Positions 1-8,550 of a DNA stretch of 38,591 nt are shown here, one piece after another; within the stretch, counting starts at the first letter, position 1; each line of letters opens with the position of its first letter. A program made the translations under genes and the position numbers. The notes under the pieces are model-generated. The model saw only the letters and a list, made by a program, of their open reading frames with translations. It was not told where the DNA came from and made no database searches. The stretch comes from Bacteroidaceae bacterium (lineage in GTDB: Bacteria > Bacteroidota > Bacteroidia > Bacteroidales > Bacteroidaceae). The stretch lies in NCBI GenBank assembly GCA_017483665.1, contig JAFUVM010000081.1, positions 1 through 38,591 of the forward strand, in the 5' to 3' direction.

Positions 1-91
1 CATAGTTCATAGTTCATAGTTCATAGTCCATAGTTCATAGTCCATAGTTCATAGTTCATAGTCCATAGTTCATAGTCCATAGTTCATAGTT
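1..91. repeat. Heptanucleotide tandem repeat (CATAGTT/CATAGTC)
   Basis: Thirteen consecutive 7-nt units, each CATAGTT or CATAGTC, fill the first 91 bases; the array may continue off the window edge. It belongs to the same class as the other heptamer repeats in this window, which resemble the short tandemly repeated repetitive (STRR) sequences known from cyanobacteria. It lies upstream of the MlaE-like gene. Function unknown. Confidence 0.9.
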
Positions 92-103
92 AGCGGCGGA
101 ATT

Positions 104-141
104 AAATCGTAAATAGTAAATCATTAAATAGTAAATCAGAA
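104..141. repeat. Heptamer-like repeat (GTAAATC/GTAAATA)
   Basis: About five imperfect copies of a 7-8 nt word (GTAAATC, GTAAATA, TTAAATA) directly abut the GTG start of the MlaE-like gene. The word differs from the array at 1-91 but is nearly the same as that found before the uridine kinase gene at 35605. It could double as an AT-rich translation initiation region; that is inference. Confidence 0.75.
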
Positions 142-143
142 AG

Positions 144-887
144 GTGTTCGTAACGAATTGGCTGGCTGCCTTTGGCAGGTACTTGCAACTGATGGGCAGG
201 GTGCTGAGCCTGCCCGAGCGGTGGCGTATGTTCATGCGACAGTATGTGCGCGAGATGGGTTCGCTTGGCGTGGACTCCATCGGCATCGTGCTGCTCATCA
301 GTTTCTTCATCGGTGCGGTCATCTGCATACAGATAAAGCTGAACATCCAGAGTGCCTGGATGCCGACCTTCACGACGGGCTATGTCACACGCGAGATCAT
401 GCTGCTGGAGTTCTCGTCGAGCATCATGTGTCTCATCCTGGCGGGCAAGGTGGGTTCGAACATCGCATCGGAGATAGGCACGATGCGCGTGACGCAGCAG
501 ATTGACGCGCTCGAAATAATGGGTGTCAACTCGGCATCGTTCCTTATCCTGCCGAAGGTGATGGGCATGATGACGATGGTGCCCTTCCTCGTTGTCTTCA
601 GCATCGTGACCGGCTTCGTGGGGGCGTATGCCACATCCTTTGCCGGCATCATCACGCCCGACGACCTCACGGTAGGCCTGCTGCACGACTTCAACCCTTG
701 GTTCGTCTACGCAAGCATCATCAAGAGCACCGTCTTTGCCTTCATCATCAGCAGCGTGGCGTCCTACCACGGCTACTTCGTGGAGGGCGGCAGCTTCGAC
801 GTGGGCAAGGCCAGCACGAACGCCGTGGTGTCGAGCAGCATGCTCATCCTCTTCAGCGACATCTTCCTGACGCAACTGTTGGCATAA
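144..887 (+). CDS. mlaE: MlaE-family ABC transporter permease
   Basis: Integral inner-membrane permease of the Mla/MCE phospholipid transport type, which moves phospholipids between inner and outer membranes together with MlaF and an MCE-domain (MlaD) protein. The 247-residue protein has the family pattern: an amphipathic N-terminus with LGVDSIGIVLLISFFIGAV, then several hydrophobic segments and the conserved LAGKVGSNIASEIGTMRVTQQIDALEIMG stretch (about residues 97-125), diagnostic of MlaE/TGD1-like permeases. The GTG start at 144 is chosen because an in-frame TAA lies at 132-134 and family members begin about this far before the first membrane segment; ATG at residue 17 is the alternative. 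The MlaF-like ATPase follows after a repeat-filled gap of 161 bases. No MCE-domain gene is in the window. Confidence 0.9.
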   Translation: MFVTNWLAAFGRYLQLMGRVLSLPERWRMFMRQYVREMGSLGVDSIGIVLLISFFIGAVICIQIKLNIQSAWMPTFTTGYVTREIMLLEFSSSIMCLILAGKVGSNIASEIGTMRVTQQIDALEIMGVNSASFLILPKVMGMMTMVPFLVVFSIVTGFVGAYATSFAGIITPDDLTVGLLHDFNPWFVYASIIKSTVFAFIISSVASYHGYFVEGGSFDVGKASTNAVVSSSMLILFSDIFLTQLLA

Positions 888-889
888 AC

Positions 890-1040
890 AATATTAGAAT
901 TAAGAATTAAGAAAGAAGAATTAAGAATTAGGAACCACTAATTAAGAATTAAGGGCTGGGAAGAAGGAAACGATAAAAGAAAAGGACTATCAGAATAAGA
1001 GAAGCAATTCTTAATTCTTATCTCTTAATTCTTAATTACA
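890..1040. repeat. Inverted pair of GAATTAA heptamer repeats between mlaE and mlaF
   Basis: The left part (about 893-955) repeats GAATTAA/GAATTAG, and the right part (about 1009-1037) carries the reverse complement CTTAATT. They flank a core of about 55 bases that is A/G-rich. The transcript could fold into one long imperfect hairpin between the two genes. The same 'heptamer arm - core - inverted heptamer arm' layout recurs near 10512-10602 and 32434-32557. Confidence 0.75.
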
Positions 1041-1048
1041 GAAAAGAC

Positions 1049-1816
1049 ATGATTGAAGTACAGCATCTATACAAGAGTTTCGACGGCAGGGACGTGCTGA
1101 TGGACATCAACATGCAGTTCCGCGACGGGAAGACAAACCTCATCATCGGTCAGTCGGGTTCCGGCAAGACGGTCTTGATGAAGAACATCGTGGGGCTCTT
1201 CACGCCCGAAAGCGGCAAGATTCTCTACGACGGACGCGACTTCGTGACGATGACGAAGCGCGAGCGCGTGATGCTCCGCCGCGAGATGGGCATGATATTC
1301 CAGAGTGCCGCGCTCTTCGACTCGATGACGGTGCTGGAGAACGTGATGTTCCCGCTCGACATGTTCTCCGACATGAACCAGGCCGACCGCGTGCAGCGTG
1401 CGCGTTTCTGCCTGGAGCGCGTCAACCTGAAGGGAGCCGAGGACAAGATGCCGGGCGAGATAAGCGGCGGCATGCAGAAGCGCGTAGCCATAGCCCGGGT
1501 CATCGCGCTGAACCCGAAGTACCTGTTCTGCGACGAGCCGAACTCGGGCCTCGACCCCAAGACGAGCCTCGTCATCGACGAACTCATCAGCGGTATCACA
1601 CACGAGTACGGCATGACCACCATCATCAACACCCACGACATGAACTCCGTGCTGGGCATCGGCGAGAGCATCCTCTACATCTGCGACGGGCACAAGGAAT
1701 GGGAGGGCTCGAAGGACGAGATCATGACGGCCACGAACGAGAAGCTCAACTCCTTCATCTTCGCCAGCGACCTGCTCCGCAAGGTGAAGGAGGAACAGAC
1801 CATGCGGACCCCCTAA
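1049..1816 (+). CDS. mlaF: MlaF-family ABC transporter ATP-binding protein
   Basis: Cytoplasmic ATPase that energises the MlaE permease. The 255-residue protein has Walker A GQSGSGKT at about residues 34-41, an ABC signature SGGMQKRVAIARV, Walker B YLFCDEPNSGLDP and the switch histidine in INTHDM. The ECGxQ-like region and the 'NSGLDP' D-loop are typical of Mla/MCE ATPases. It starts ATG at 1049 just after the inverted heptamer repeat. The last three codons and the stop (RTP-stop) lie within the left arm of the palindromic element at 1805-1925, so the element appears to have replaced the original 3' end. It is co-directional with mlaE and lptB and probably co-transcribed. Confidence 0.92.
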   Translation: MIEVQHLYKSFDGRDVLMDINMQFRDGKTNLIIGQSGSGKTVLMKNIVGLFTPESGKILYDGRDFVTMTKRERVMLRREMGMIFQSAALFDSMTVLENVMFPLDMFSDMNQADRVQRARFCLERVNLKGAEDKMPGEISGGMQKRVAIARVIALNPKYLFCDEPNSGLDPKTSLVIDELISGITHEYGMTTIINTHDMNSVLGIGESILYICDGHKEWEGSKDEIMTATNEKLNSFIFASDLLRKVKEEQTMRTP

Positions 1817-1925
1817 CCCCCTTTAGGGGGAACCATGTTACATATAGAAGATAACAAACTATGGACGAGAAACCAACACAGATAGTAACAGAAACTTCTC
1901 TCCCCCTAAAGGGGGTCGGGGGGTC
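1805..1925. repeat. Inverted pair of GC-rich palindromic elements spanning mlaF end and lptB start
   Basis: The left arm (1805-1829) and right arm (1901-1925) are inverted copies with about two mismatches in 25. Each holds an inner palindrome CCCCCTTTAGGGGG or CCCCCTAAAGGGGG. The spacer of about 70 bases holds the lptB start codon. The left arm supplies the mlaF stop codon, and the right arm is translated within lptB. Related copies occur at 15430, 26295, 26885, 33198, 34194, 36256 and 36749. Confidence 0.85.
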
Positions 1926-2712
1926 CGACTTCGGGGGGGCCTTGCATCTCCGCAGCGAAGGACTGGTGAAGATCTACGGCAAGCGGACGGTGGTGAACAA
2001 CGTCAGCTTCGATGTCCACCAGGGCGAGATAGTCGGTCTGCTCGGGCCTAACGGTGCGGGCAAGACGACGTCGTTCTACATGACAACGGGCCTCGTCCTG
2101 CCCAATGCCGGACATATCTTCCTGGGCGACGAAGAGATAACGAAGCTGCCCGTCTACCAGCGTGCCCGCCGCGGCATCGGCTATCTGGCACAGGAGGCCA
2201 GTGTGTTCCGCAAGATGAGCGTGGAGGACAACATTGCCAGCGTGCTGGAGATGACGGGCAAGCCGCGCGACTACCAGCGCGAGAAGCTGGAGAGCCTCAT
2301 CAGCGAGTTCCGCCTGGAGAAGGTGCGCCGCAACCTGGGCGACCAGCTGAGCGGCGGCGAGCGCCGACGCACGGAGATAGCCCGCTGCCTGGCCATCGAC
2401 CCCAAGTTCATCATGCTCGACGAGCCCTTTGCCGGCGTGGACCCCATCGCCGTGGAGGACATACAATACATCGTCTGGAAACTGAAACAGAGAAACATCG
2501 GTGTGCTCATCACCGACCATAACGTCGAGGAGACGCTCTGCATCACCGACCGTGCGTACCTGCTCTTCGAGGGGCAGATACTCTTCCACGGCACGCCGCA
2601 GGAGCTCAGCGTCAACCCTGTCGTGCTCGACAAATACCTCACGCGCAGCTTCGTTCTTCGCCTCAAGGACTTCCAGCAAATGGAGCAGGAACGAACAGCC
2701 ACAGCCGAGTGA
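1861..2712 (+). CDS. lptB: LptB, LPS export ABC transporter ATP-binding protein
   Basis: Cytoplasmic ATPase of the LptB2FG complex, which extracts lipopolysaccharide from the inner membrane and drives it along the Lpt bridge. Walker A GPNGAGKT is at about residues 63-70, the Q-loop follows, the signature is SGGERRRTEIAR, Walker B is FIMLDEPFAGVDP, and the switch is ITDHNV. The body from residue ~30 (LRSEGLVKIYGKRTVV) onward is textbook LptB. The first ~29 residues are extra relative to usual LptB starts; residues 13-22 (SLPLKGVGGS) are encoded by a palindromic repeat element. No alternative ATG is visible between the element and the conserved domain, so either the extension is translated or a non-ATG start is used. 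Confidence 0.95.
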   Translation: MDEKPTQIVTETSLPLKGVGGSDFGGALHLRSEGLVKIYGKRTVVNNVSFDVHQGEIVGLLGPNGAGKTTSFYMTTGLVLPNAGHIFLGDEEITKLPVYQRARRGIGYLAQEASVFRKMSVEDNIASVLEMTGKPRDYQREKLESLISEFRLEKVRRNLGDQLSGGERRRTEIARCLAIDPKFIMLDEPFAGVDPIAVEDIQYIVWKLKQRNIGVLITDHNVEETLCITDRAYLLFEGQILFHGTPQELSVNPVVLDKYLTRSFVLRLKDFQQMEQERTATAE

Positions 2713-2715
2713 CCC

Positions 2716-2803
2716 GGAAGAGCCTCGCGCTTATTTCGGAAGCGCCTCGCGCTTAATTCGGAAGCGCCTCGCGCTTATTCAAGAAGCGCACGCCGTGTTT
2801 TCC
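2716..2803. repeat. 22-nt period degenerate tandem array, locus A
   Basis: Four units of the type GGAAGCGCCTCGCGCTTATT start at 2716, 2738, 2760 and 2782, exactly 22 nt apart, and decay into a GC-rich stretch before the CotH gene. Each unit contains a small GCGCCTCGCGC-like dyad. The array lies between lptB and the next gene. The sequence differs from the other three 22-nt arrays. Confidence 0.85.
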
Positions 2804-2851
2804 GACACGGCACGGCGTCCTCGCCTCCTCACCCCGCTAACCCCAAGGAAT

Positions 2852-5746
2852 ATGCCTGCACATACATCAAAACACATCCTCCTGTCTGCCGTTTTCTGCA
2901 TGGCTCTGAACCTGTATGCGCAGGAAAATGCCCATCTGCTGTTCAACGAGATTTGCGTGGCTAACATTGACCGGCACCTCGACCCCTCGTACAACTATGG
3001 CGGATGGGTGGAGCTCTACAATCCCACGGCAAGCTACATCGCGCTGGGCAGCATGACCCTCCGGCACACGGATGCCGAGGGCAAGCTGGAACAGTACAAG
3101 CTGACCGACGACTACGGGAAGGTGTCGCCCCACGGATACCTTGTGCTCTGGTTCGACCACAACAGCAAGGAGGGTTACTACGGGCCGAATGCCGGCTTGC
3201 AAATCCCCTTCAAGCTGGATGCCGACGGCGGACTGATTGAACTGCTGGACGCCAAGGGGCAGCCGACAGATGCCCTGGAATATCCGCCGAGCATCGCGCG
3301 TTGTTCCTGGATGAGGGAAACGGACGGTGCGCCCAGCTTCGGGTGGACCTCTGTGCCGACCCCCAAGGCGACGAACAACACCAGCCGGACTGCCGACGAG
3401 AGACTGCAGGCCCCGGTCGTCAGCACGACGGGCGGAACCTTCGCGGACAGCTTTAGCTTCACGGTCGACATCCCCGCCGGCACGACGCTCTGCTACACCA
3501 CCGACGGCTCTGCGCCACAGCCCGGCACGTCGCCGACGAGTGCCGACGGGCGCTTCAGCGGCAACGGCAACACCATCTTCCGCTTCATGCTCTCGCGCGA
3601 AGGCTTCCTCGACAGTCCCGTCGTCACACGCACCTTCATCCGGTCCGACGGGCAGTTCACCTTGCCGATTCTCTGCGTCAGCACAGCACCCAAGAACTTC
3701 TTCGACAACACGATAGGCCTGTACGTGACGGGCACCAACGGACGCATCGCCAACAACTCGAAGGTGAAGGCCAACCAGAACATGGACTGGGAGCGCCCGG
3801 TGAACGTGGAGTACTTCGTCCCCGACGCCCACGGCGGCTACAGCGAAGCCCTCAACCAGGAGTCGGACTTCAGCATCTTCGGCGGATGGACGCGCTTCAA
3901 CACAGGCAACAGCGAGTTCCAGTACCGCACACCCTTCAAGCTGAAGTCTGGCAAAATCTACGAAGGCCTCAATTACTTCCCCTACCCCATCTTCGGCAGC
4001 AAGCCGCACATCAAGATAAAGAACTTCCTTGTCAGGAACGGAGGCCAGGACGGCAACGCCCGGATATGGGACGCTGCCATCCAGGAGCTGCTGCGCACCA
4101 GCGGCATCTACCTCGACTGTCAGGCCTGGCAGCCCGCCCACGTCTACCTCGACGGCAAGTACCTGGGCATGATGAACCTCCGCGAGGAGAGCAACAAGCA
4201 GTTCGCCTTCAGCAACTACGGCATCGACAAGGACGAGATGGACCAGTGGGAGGGCGACATCATCATCAAGGAAGGCGACAAGAAGAAGCTGGACGAATGG
4301 TACAACCTGAGCCGAAGCCTTGCCAGCAGCCCAGCCGATACCAGCATCTGGAACGCGATATGCCAGCTTGTCGACATCGACGAATACTGCAACTACATGG
4401 CCGCCGAGACCTACATGGGCAACCTGGACTGGCTCAGGGGCGGCTTCAAGAACCTCAAAGGATTCCGCGCCAGGGACGACAACGGCAAGTTCCACATCGT
4501 GCTGCACGACGTGGACGGCGGCTTCGGCGACACCGACATGATACTGCAAGTCCTGAACAAAGGCACCGGCTCGCTGCCCGTCCGGTTCAAGAACATGTTG
4601 CGCTACGAACCTTTCAAGAAGCAGTTCGTCGACGCCTACTGCATCATGGACGGCAGCGTGTTCGACCCCGAGCGCTGCGAGCCCATCGTTACCGACATGA
4701 AGAACACCATCAACCGGGCACTGCAGCTGGAAGGACTCACTTCCGACGAGAAGGCCGACAGGCTGATAGAGCGTCTGGGCGACTACGAAGTGCGGCGTCC
4801 GGCACTGAAGCAAAGCCTCAAGACGGCATTCGGCCTGCAGGACGAGTACACCGTCTCGCTGCAGACGAACCTGCCCGAAGCCAAGGCTCTTCTGCTCAAC
4901 GGACAGGAGATACCGACAGGCCGGTTCCGCGGCTACATGTTCGCACCCATCACGCTCACCGCGTCGGCCCCCGGCGGAACGGTCTTCCGCGAGTGGAACG
5001 TCAACGGCAGGGCCGTGTCCGCCGACTCCATCCTGCACCTCAGCAACGACTTCCCCTCGGGGACATTCCAGATAGAAGCCGTCTTCGAGCGCACCGAGCA
5101 CGCCGAGCCTCCCATACGCATCAACGAGGTAAGTGCCGGCAACGACATCTTCATCAACGAATACGGGAAGAAGGCCGACTGGATAGAGCTGTACAACACC
5201 ACCGACCACGACATCGACCTCTCCGGCATCTATCTGAGCGACGACCCGGACGATGCCTACAAGTTCCGGCTCACACCGCCCGGCGAGGCAGACGCCGCCA
5301 TTCCCGCCCACGGCCACAAGGTCGTTTGGTGCGACGGCAAGGACTCGGCCGCACAGCTGCATGCCGCCTTCAAACTGAAGAACGACGACGATGCCTACAT
5401 CTCCATCGTCGCCGCAGACGGCAGCTGGGCCGATGCCCTGCGCTACAGGAAACAGCCCCGCTGGTCGACCTACGGACGCTTCCCCGACGGCAGCTGCAGC
5501 ATGGCATTGCTCGAACGGCCCACCATCGGCGGCCCGAACCGCCCGTGCACAACCACCGTCCTCGAAACGCCCGACGACATCGGCAACAGCATCGCCGGGA
5601 AGACTGCCCAGCAGATTGCAGCCGTCAGGTACTACAACCTCGGCGGACAGCAAGTTTCCGCCCCCGGGGCCGAACGCATCGTCATCCAGCACATCACCTA
5701 CACCGACGGCACAACCCGCTCGCGCAAAATCATCAATCGGCAGTAA
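2852..5746 (+). CDS. Secreted CotH-kinase protein with two lamin-tail domains
   Basis: A 964-residue exported protein. ATG 2852 is preceded by AAGGA five bases upstream and starts a clear signal peptide (hydrophobic ILLSAVFCMALNLYA, cleavage near AQEN). Domains in order: a lamin-tail domain (about 25-130, WVELYNPT), a chitobiase/hexosaminidase C-terminal-like beta domain (about 170-250, YTTDGSAPQPG), a CotH kinase domain (about 265-630, with MNLREESNK, GNLDWLRGGFKNLKGFR and LHDVDGGFGD, whose Asp residues are candidate metal/catalytic residues), a short beta repeat, a second lamin-tail domain (about 755-870, WIELYNTTDHDIDLSG), and a C-terminal tail YYNLGGQQV resembling the sorting tails of neighbouring secreted proteins. 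CotH kinases phosphorylate proteins in Bacillus spores; the substrate here is unknown. The reading frame is open upstream into lptB, but the signal peptide fixes the start. Confidence 0.9.
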   Translation: MPAHTSKHILLSAVFCMALNLYAQENAHLLFNEICVANIDRHLDPSYNYGGWVELYNPTASYIALGSMTLRHTDAEGKLEQYKLTDDYGKVSPHGYLVLWFDHNSKEGYYGPNAGLQIPFKLDADGGLIELLDAKGQPTDALEYPPSIARCSWMRETDGAPSFGWTSVPTPKATNNTSRTADERLQAPVVSTTGGTFADSFSFTVDIPAGTTLCYTTDGSAPQPGTSPTSADGRFSGNGNTIFRFMLSREGFLDSPVVTRTFIRSDGQFTLPILCVSTAPKNFFDNTIGLYVTGTNGRIANNSKVKANQNMDWERPVNVEYFVPDAHGGYSEALNQESDFSIFGGWTRFNTGNSEFQYRTPFKLKSGKIYEGLNYFPYPIFGSKPHIKIKNFLVRNGGQDGNARIWDAAIQELLRTSGIYLDCQAWQPAHVYLDGKYLGMMNLREESNKQFAFSNYGIDKDEMDQWEGDIIIKEGDKKKLDEWYNLSRSLASSPADTSIWNAICQLVDIDEYCNYMAAETYMGNLDWLRGGFKNLKGFRARDDNGKFHIVLHDVDGGFGDTDMILQVLNKGTGSLPVRFKNMLRYEPFKKQFVDAYCIMDGSVFDPERCEPIVTDMKNTINRALQLEGLTSDEKADRLIERLGDYEVRRPALKQSLKTAFGLQDEYTVSLQTNLPEAKALLLNGQEIPTGRFRGYMFAPITLTASAPGGTVFREWNVNGRAVSADSILHLSNDFPSGTFQIEAVFERTEHAEPPIRINEVSAGNDIFINEYGKKADWIELYNTTDHDIDLSGIYLSDDPDDAYKFRLTPPGEADAAIPAHGHKVVWCDGKDSAAQLHAAFKLKNDDDAYISIVAADGSWADALRYRKQPRWSTYGRFPDGSCSMALLERPTIGGPNRPCTTTVLETPDDIGNSIAGKTAQQIAAVRYYNLGGQQVSAPGAERIVIQHITYTDGTTRSRKIINRQ

Positions 5747-5779
5747 ACATCGCACTAAAAACCAAAAACTAACATAACT

Positions 5780-6862
5780 ATGAAACAGATCTTTGTTATC
5801 CTCTTTGCCTTAATGCCATTGATGTCCCTGCAGCTCTCCGCCAAGGGAGACAAGGACAACCGGCTCGTCATCATCACCATCGACGGCCTGCGCTGGCAGG
5901 AAGTCTTCATGGGGGCAGAAGAGAATCTGCTCACCGACACCAAGCAGACACGCAACACCGAACTCTATCGCCAGACCTACTGGCGGTCCACTCCGGAGGA
6001 AAGGCGGCAGGTGCTGATGCCCTTCGTCTGGAACACCATCGCCAAGCAAGGCGTGCTCATCGGCAACCGCAACGTGAACAGCATCATGCAGGTTGCCAAC
6101 AAGGCCAACATCTCCTACCCGGGCTACAGCGAAATGATGACGGGAATGGCAGACGATGCCATCACAAGCAACGACCCCGTCGATAACCCCCACCGCAACG
6201 TCCTGGAGGCAGCCAACGAGGACGCACGCTACAAGGGCAGCGTCGTCATGTACGGCTCGTGGAAGTCCACGCGTTTCGCCATTCACAACGAGAAGGCCGG
6301 CATCCCGGCCAGCGTGTCCTACGAACCGAACATCGCCAAGAAACAGACACCACGCATCAAGCTTGCGGAGAGAATGCTGCAAGGGATGCCGCGCTACTGG
6401 GGCAGCGAACACTTCGACGCCTTCACCTACGCCTTTGCCATCGAAACGCTCCTCAGCGACCATCCCAAGGTGATGTGGATTTCCTTCGGCGACTGCGACG
6501 AGTGGGCACACGCCCGCAAGTACGACCTCTACCTCGACGCTGCCAAGGGCACCGACGCCTTCATCCGCGACATCTACGAGGCCCTCGAAGCCGACAAGTT
6601 CTACCGTGGCAAGACAACCTACCTCATCACCTGCGACCACGGGCGCGGCTTCGGCAACGAATGGTCCAGCCACGGCAGCAAAACCAAAGGCTCCGAAGCC
6701 ACTTGGGTCATGCTCCTGGGCAAAGGCATCGAGCCGAAGGGCGAAACACGCGAGTGCGGCCCCTACTACACAAAGCAGGTGGCAGCCACCGTCGCCTCCA
6801 TCCTCGGCATCGACTTCACCCCCGACGACGGCGCCGCGCTGCAGCCGTTTTCCAATTACTAA
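5780..6862 (+). CDS. Secreted alkaline-phosphatase-superfamily hydrolase
   Basis: A 360-residue protein with a signal peptide (IFVILFALMPLMSLQLSAKG) that acts outside the cytoplasm. Superfamily motifs visible are a first metal Asp in VIITIDGLRW (Asp35), the nucleophile region ISYPGYSEMMTG, a second metal cluster WISFGDCDEWAHARKYD, and LITCDHGRGFGNEW followed by SHG with the distal His. This matches the phosphodiesterase/phosphoglyceromutase-like/sulfatase branch; the substrate cannot be told from sequence. It starts 33 bases after the CotH gene in the same direction, so the two are probably co-transcribed and may act on the same phosphorylated surface material (inference). Confidence 0.85.
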   Translation: MKQIFVILFALMPLMSLQLSAKGDKDNRLVIITIDGLRWQEVFMGAEENLLTDTKQTRNTELYRQTYWRSTPEERRQVLMPFVWNTIAKQGVLIGNRNVNSIMQVANKANISYPGYSEMMTGMADDAITSNDPVDNPHRNVLEAANEDARYKGSVVMYGSWKSTRFAIHNEKAGIPASVSYEPNIAKKQTPRIKLAERMLQGMPRYWGSEHFDAFTYAFAIETLLSDHPKVMWISFGDCDEWAHARKYDLYLDAAKGTDAFIRDIYEALEADKFYRGKTTYLITCDHGRGFGNEWSSHGSKTKGSEATWVMLLGKGIEPKGETRECGPYYTKQVAATVASILGIDFTPDDGAALQPFSNY

Positions 6863-6936
6863 CGAGCACTTTCGAGCTTTCTTCACCGCTTTGCTCAGCC
6901 ACAAACAGAGCCGCCCGTGCCTAAGACGACAGAGTA

Positions 6937-6977
6937 ATTCGAATTTTGAATTTATAAATTTTGAATTTTGAATTAAT
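6937..6977. repeat. GAATTTT heptamer repeat overlapping the tig promoter
   Basis: Four to five copies of GAATTTT/GAATTTA form an AT-rich stretch. The -33 TTTG of the trigger factor promoter (6960-6963) is made by the repeat itself, so the repeat may have created or modified that promoter. The units form a partial dyad around ATAA at about 6953. Confidence 0.7.
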
Positions 6978-6990
6978 TGTCGTACCTTTG
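6960..6990 (+). promoter_or_regulatory. Bacteroidetes-type promoter for tig
   Basis: TTTG at 6960-6963, a 19-base spacer and TACCTTTG at 6983-6990 match the Bacteroidetes consensus (TTTG, 19-20 nt, TAnnTTTG). Transcription would start near 6995, giving a leader of about 85 bases before the tig ATG. Confidence 0.7.
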
Positions 6991-7079
6991 CACCCGCAAA
7001 TAAAATAACGACAGATTGGGGAATAGGATTTTGAGACACATTTCCTGTTTCACGACTCTTAATTCTTAACTCAAGTACA

Positions 7080-8447
7080 ATGAACATCACGTTTGAAAAC
7101 GTCGACAAGGTGAGCGCCCTGCTTACCATCAACATCGAGAAGGCTGACTACGAAGGAAAAGTGACAGCCGCCCTGAAAGACTTCAGCAAGAAGGCAAGCC
7201 TGCCCGGATTCCGCCCCGGAAAGGTGCCCGCATCACTCATCCAAAAGCGCTTCGGCAAGGAAATCATGGCCGAGGAAATCAACAAGCTCATCGGTGAGGA
7301 AATCAACAAGTATATCCACGAGAACAAGGTGAACATGCTGGCCGAGCCCCTGCCCAACGAGGAAAAGACGCCCGCCATCGACTTCGACACACAGGAGAAC
7401 TTCACCTTCGCCTTCGACATCGCACTCGCCCCCGAGTTCGACGCAAAGCTCTCGAAGAAGGACAAACTCACCTACTACGACATCAAGGTGGACGACGCCC
7501 TGGTGGACCAGCAGGTGCAGAGCTTCTGCAATCGCGGCGGACAGCAGGTCAAGGCCGACAGCTACGAGCCTCGCGACATGGTCAAGGGCACGCTCCAGCA
7601 GCTCGACGACAAGGGAGCCACTCTCGAAGGAGGCATCCTGGTCGAGGAAGCCGTCATGCTGCCCGAATACATGAAGAGCGAAGAGGAGAAGGCCAAGTTC
7701 CAGGGTGCCAAGCTGGGCGACGTCATCACCATCAATCCGGCCAAGGCCTATGCCGACAACGCCACAGAGCTCGCCAGCCTGCTGCGCATCGACAAGGAGG
7801 CAGCTGCCGAGATGAAAGCCGACTTCAGCTTCCAGGTATCCGAGATTCTGCGCTTCGAGCCCGCTAAGCTCAGCCAGGAGCTCTACGACCAGATGCTTGG
7901 CAAGGATGTCGTGAAGAGCGAGGAAGAGTTCCGCAAGTTCATCGCCGACGACATCAAGAGGAACTTCAACAGCGAAGCAGAATACCAGTTCACACAGGAC
8001 CTGCGCAGCTATGTGCTCGGCCGCATCGGCGAGGTTGAGTTCCCCGAGGAGCTCCTGAAGCGCTTCATGAAGCTCCGCAACGCAGACAAGGGCGAGGAGT
8101 ACGTAGAGAAGAACTTCAAGGACAGTCTGCCCGAACTGCTCTGGCACCTGGCCAAGGAACAGATTTGCGACCAGCTCGAGGTGAAGGTGCAGCACGAGGA
8201 CGTGCTCGAGACAGCCAAGGCATACACCCGCATCCAGTTTGCCCAGTACGGCATGATCAACCTCCCCGAGGAGTCCATCACCAGCTACGCCGCCGAGATG
8301 CTCAAGAACGAGCAGCAGGCTCAGGGCCTCGTAGAGCGCACCGTAGAGAACATGATGGCTGCCAAAGCCAAGGAGGCCGTCACGCTGAAGGTGAAGGAAG
8401 TCACGATGGACGAGTTCCGCAAGCTCACGGAAAAGAAGGAAAAGTAA
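7080..8447 (+). CDS. tig: Trigger factor chaperone
   Basis: Ribosome-bound chaperone that meets nascent chains at the exit tunnel. The 455-residue protein has the N-terminal ribosome-binding domain with the signature GFRPGKVPASLIQKRFG (about residues 42-58; the GFRxGKxP loop docks on ribosomal protein uL23), a poorly conserved PPIase-like middle domain (about 150-240), and the long helical C-terminal substrate-cradle domain ending in a Lys/Glu-rich tail. Length is normal. It sits directly upstream of clpP and clpX, the classic tig-clpP-clpX order. An AT-rich heptamer-like stretch precedes the ATG. Confidence 0.96.
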   Translation: MNITFENVDKVSALLTINIEKADYEGKVTAALKDFSKKASLPGFRPGKVPASLIQKRFGKEIMAEEINKLIGEEINKYIHENKVNMLAEPLPNEEKTPAIDFDTQENFTFAFDIALAPEFDAKLSKKDKLTYYDIKVDDALVDQQVQSFCNRGGQQVKADSYEPRDMVKGTLQQLDDKGATLEGGILVEEAVMLPEYMKSEEEKAKFQGAKLGDVITINPAKAYADNATELASLLRIDKEAAAEMKADFSFQVSEILRFEPAKLSQELYDQMLGKDVVKSEEEFRKFIADDIKRNFNSEAEYQFTQDLRSYVLGRIGEVEFPEELLKRFMKLRNADKGEEYVEKNFKDSLPELLWHLAKEQICDQLEVKVQHEDVLETAKAYTRIQFAQYGMINLPEESITSYAAEMLKNEQQAQGLVERTVENMMAAKAKEAVTLKVKEVTMDEFRKLTEKKEK

Positions 8448-8550
8448 ACAGACAAGAATCTTCGCGCGCACACACGCGTATATAATATAATAAGGTATAA
8501 GGGACGGCTCCGGTCGTTCCTTCTGCCTAAATGCAGACATACTTACGACA

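Noticed and set aside
2867-5755. Minus-strand frame of 962 codons opposite the CotH gene
   Set aside because: It is the antisense shadow of a GC-rich gene; composition is Val/Ala/Gly/His-rich without domains, while the plus strand has a signal peptide and clear domains.
3886-5772. Plus-strand 628-codon frame inside the CotH gene
   Set aside because: Arg/His/Gln-rich out-of-frame shadow with no recognisable motif.
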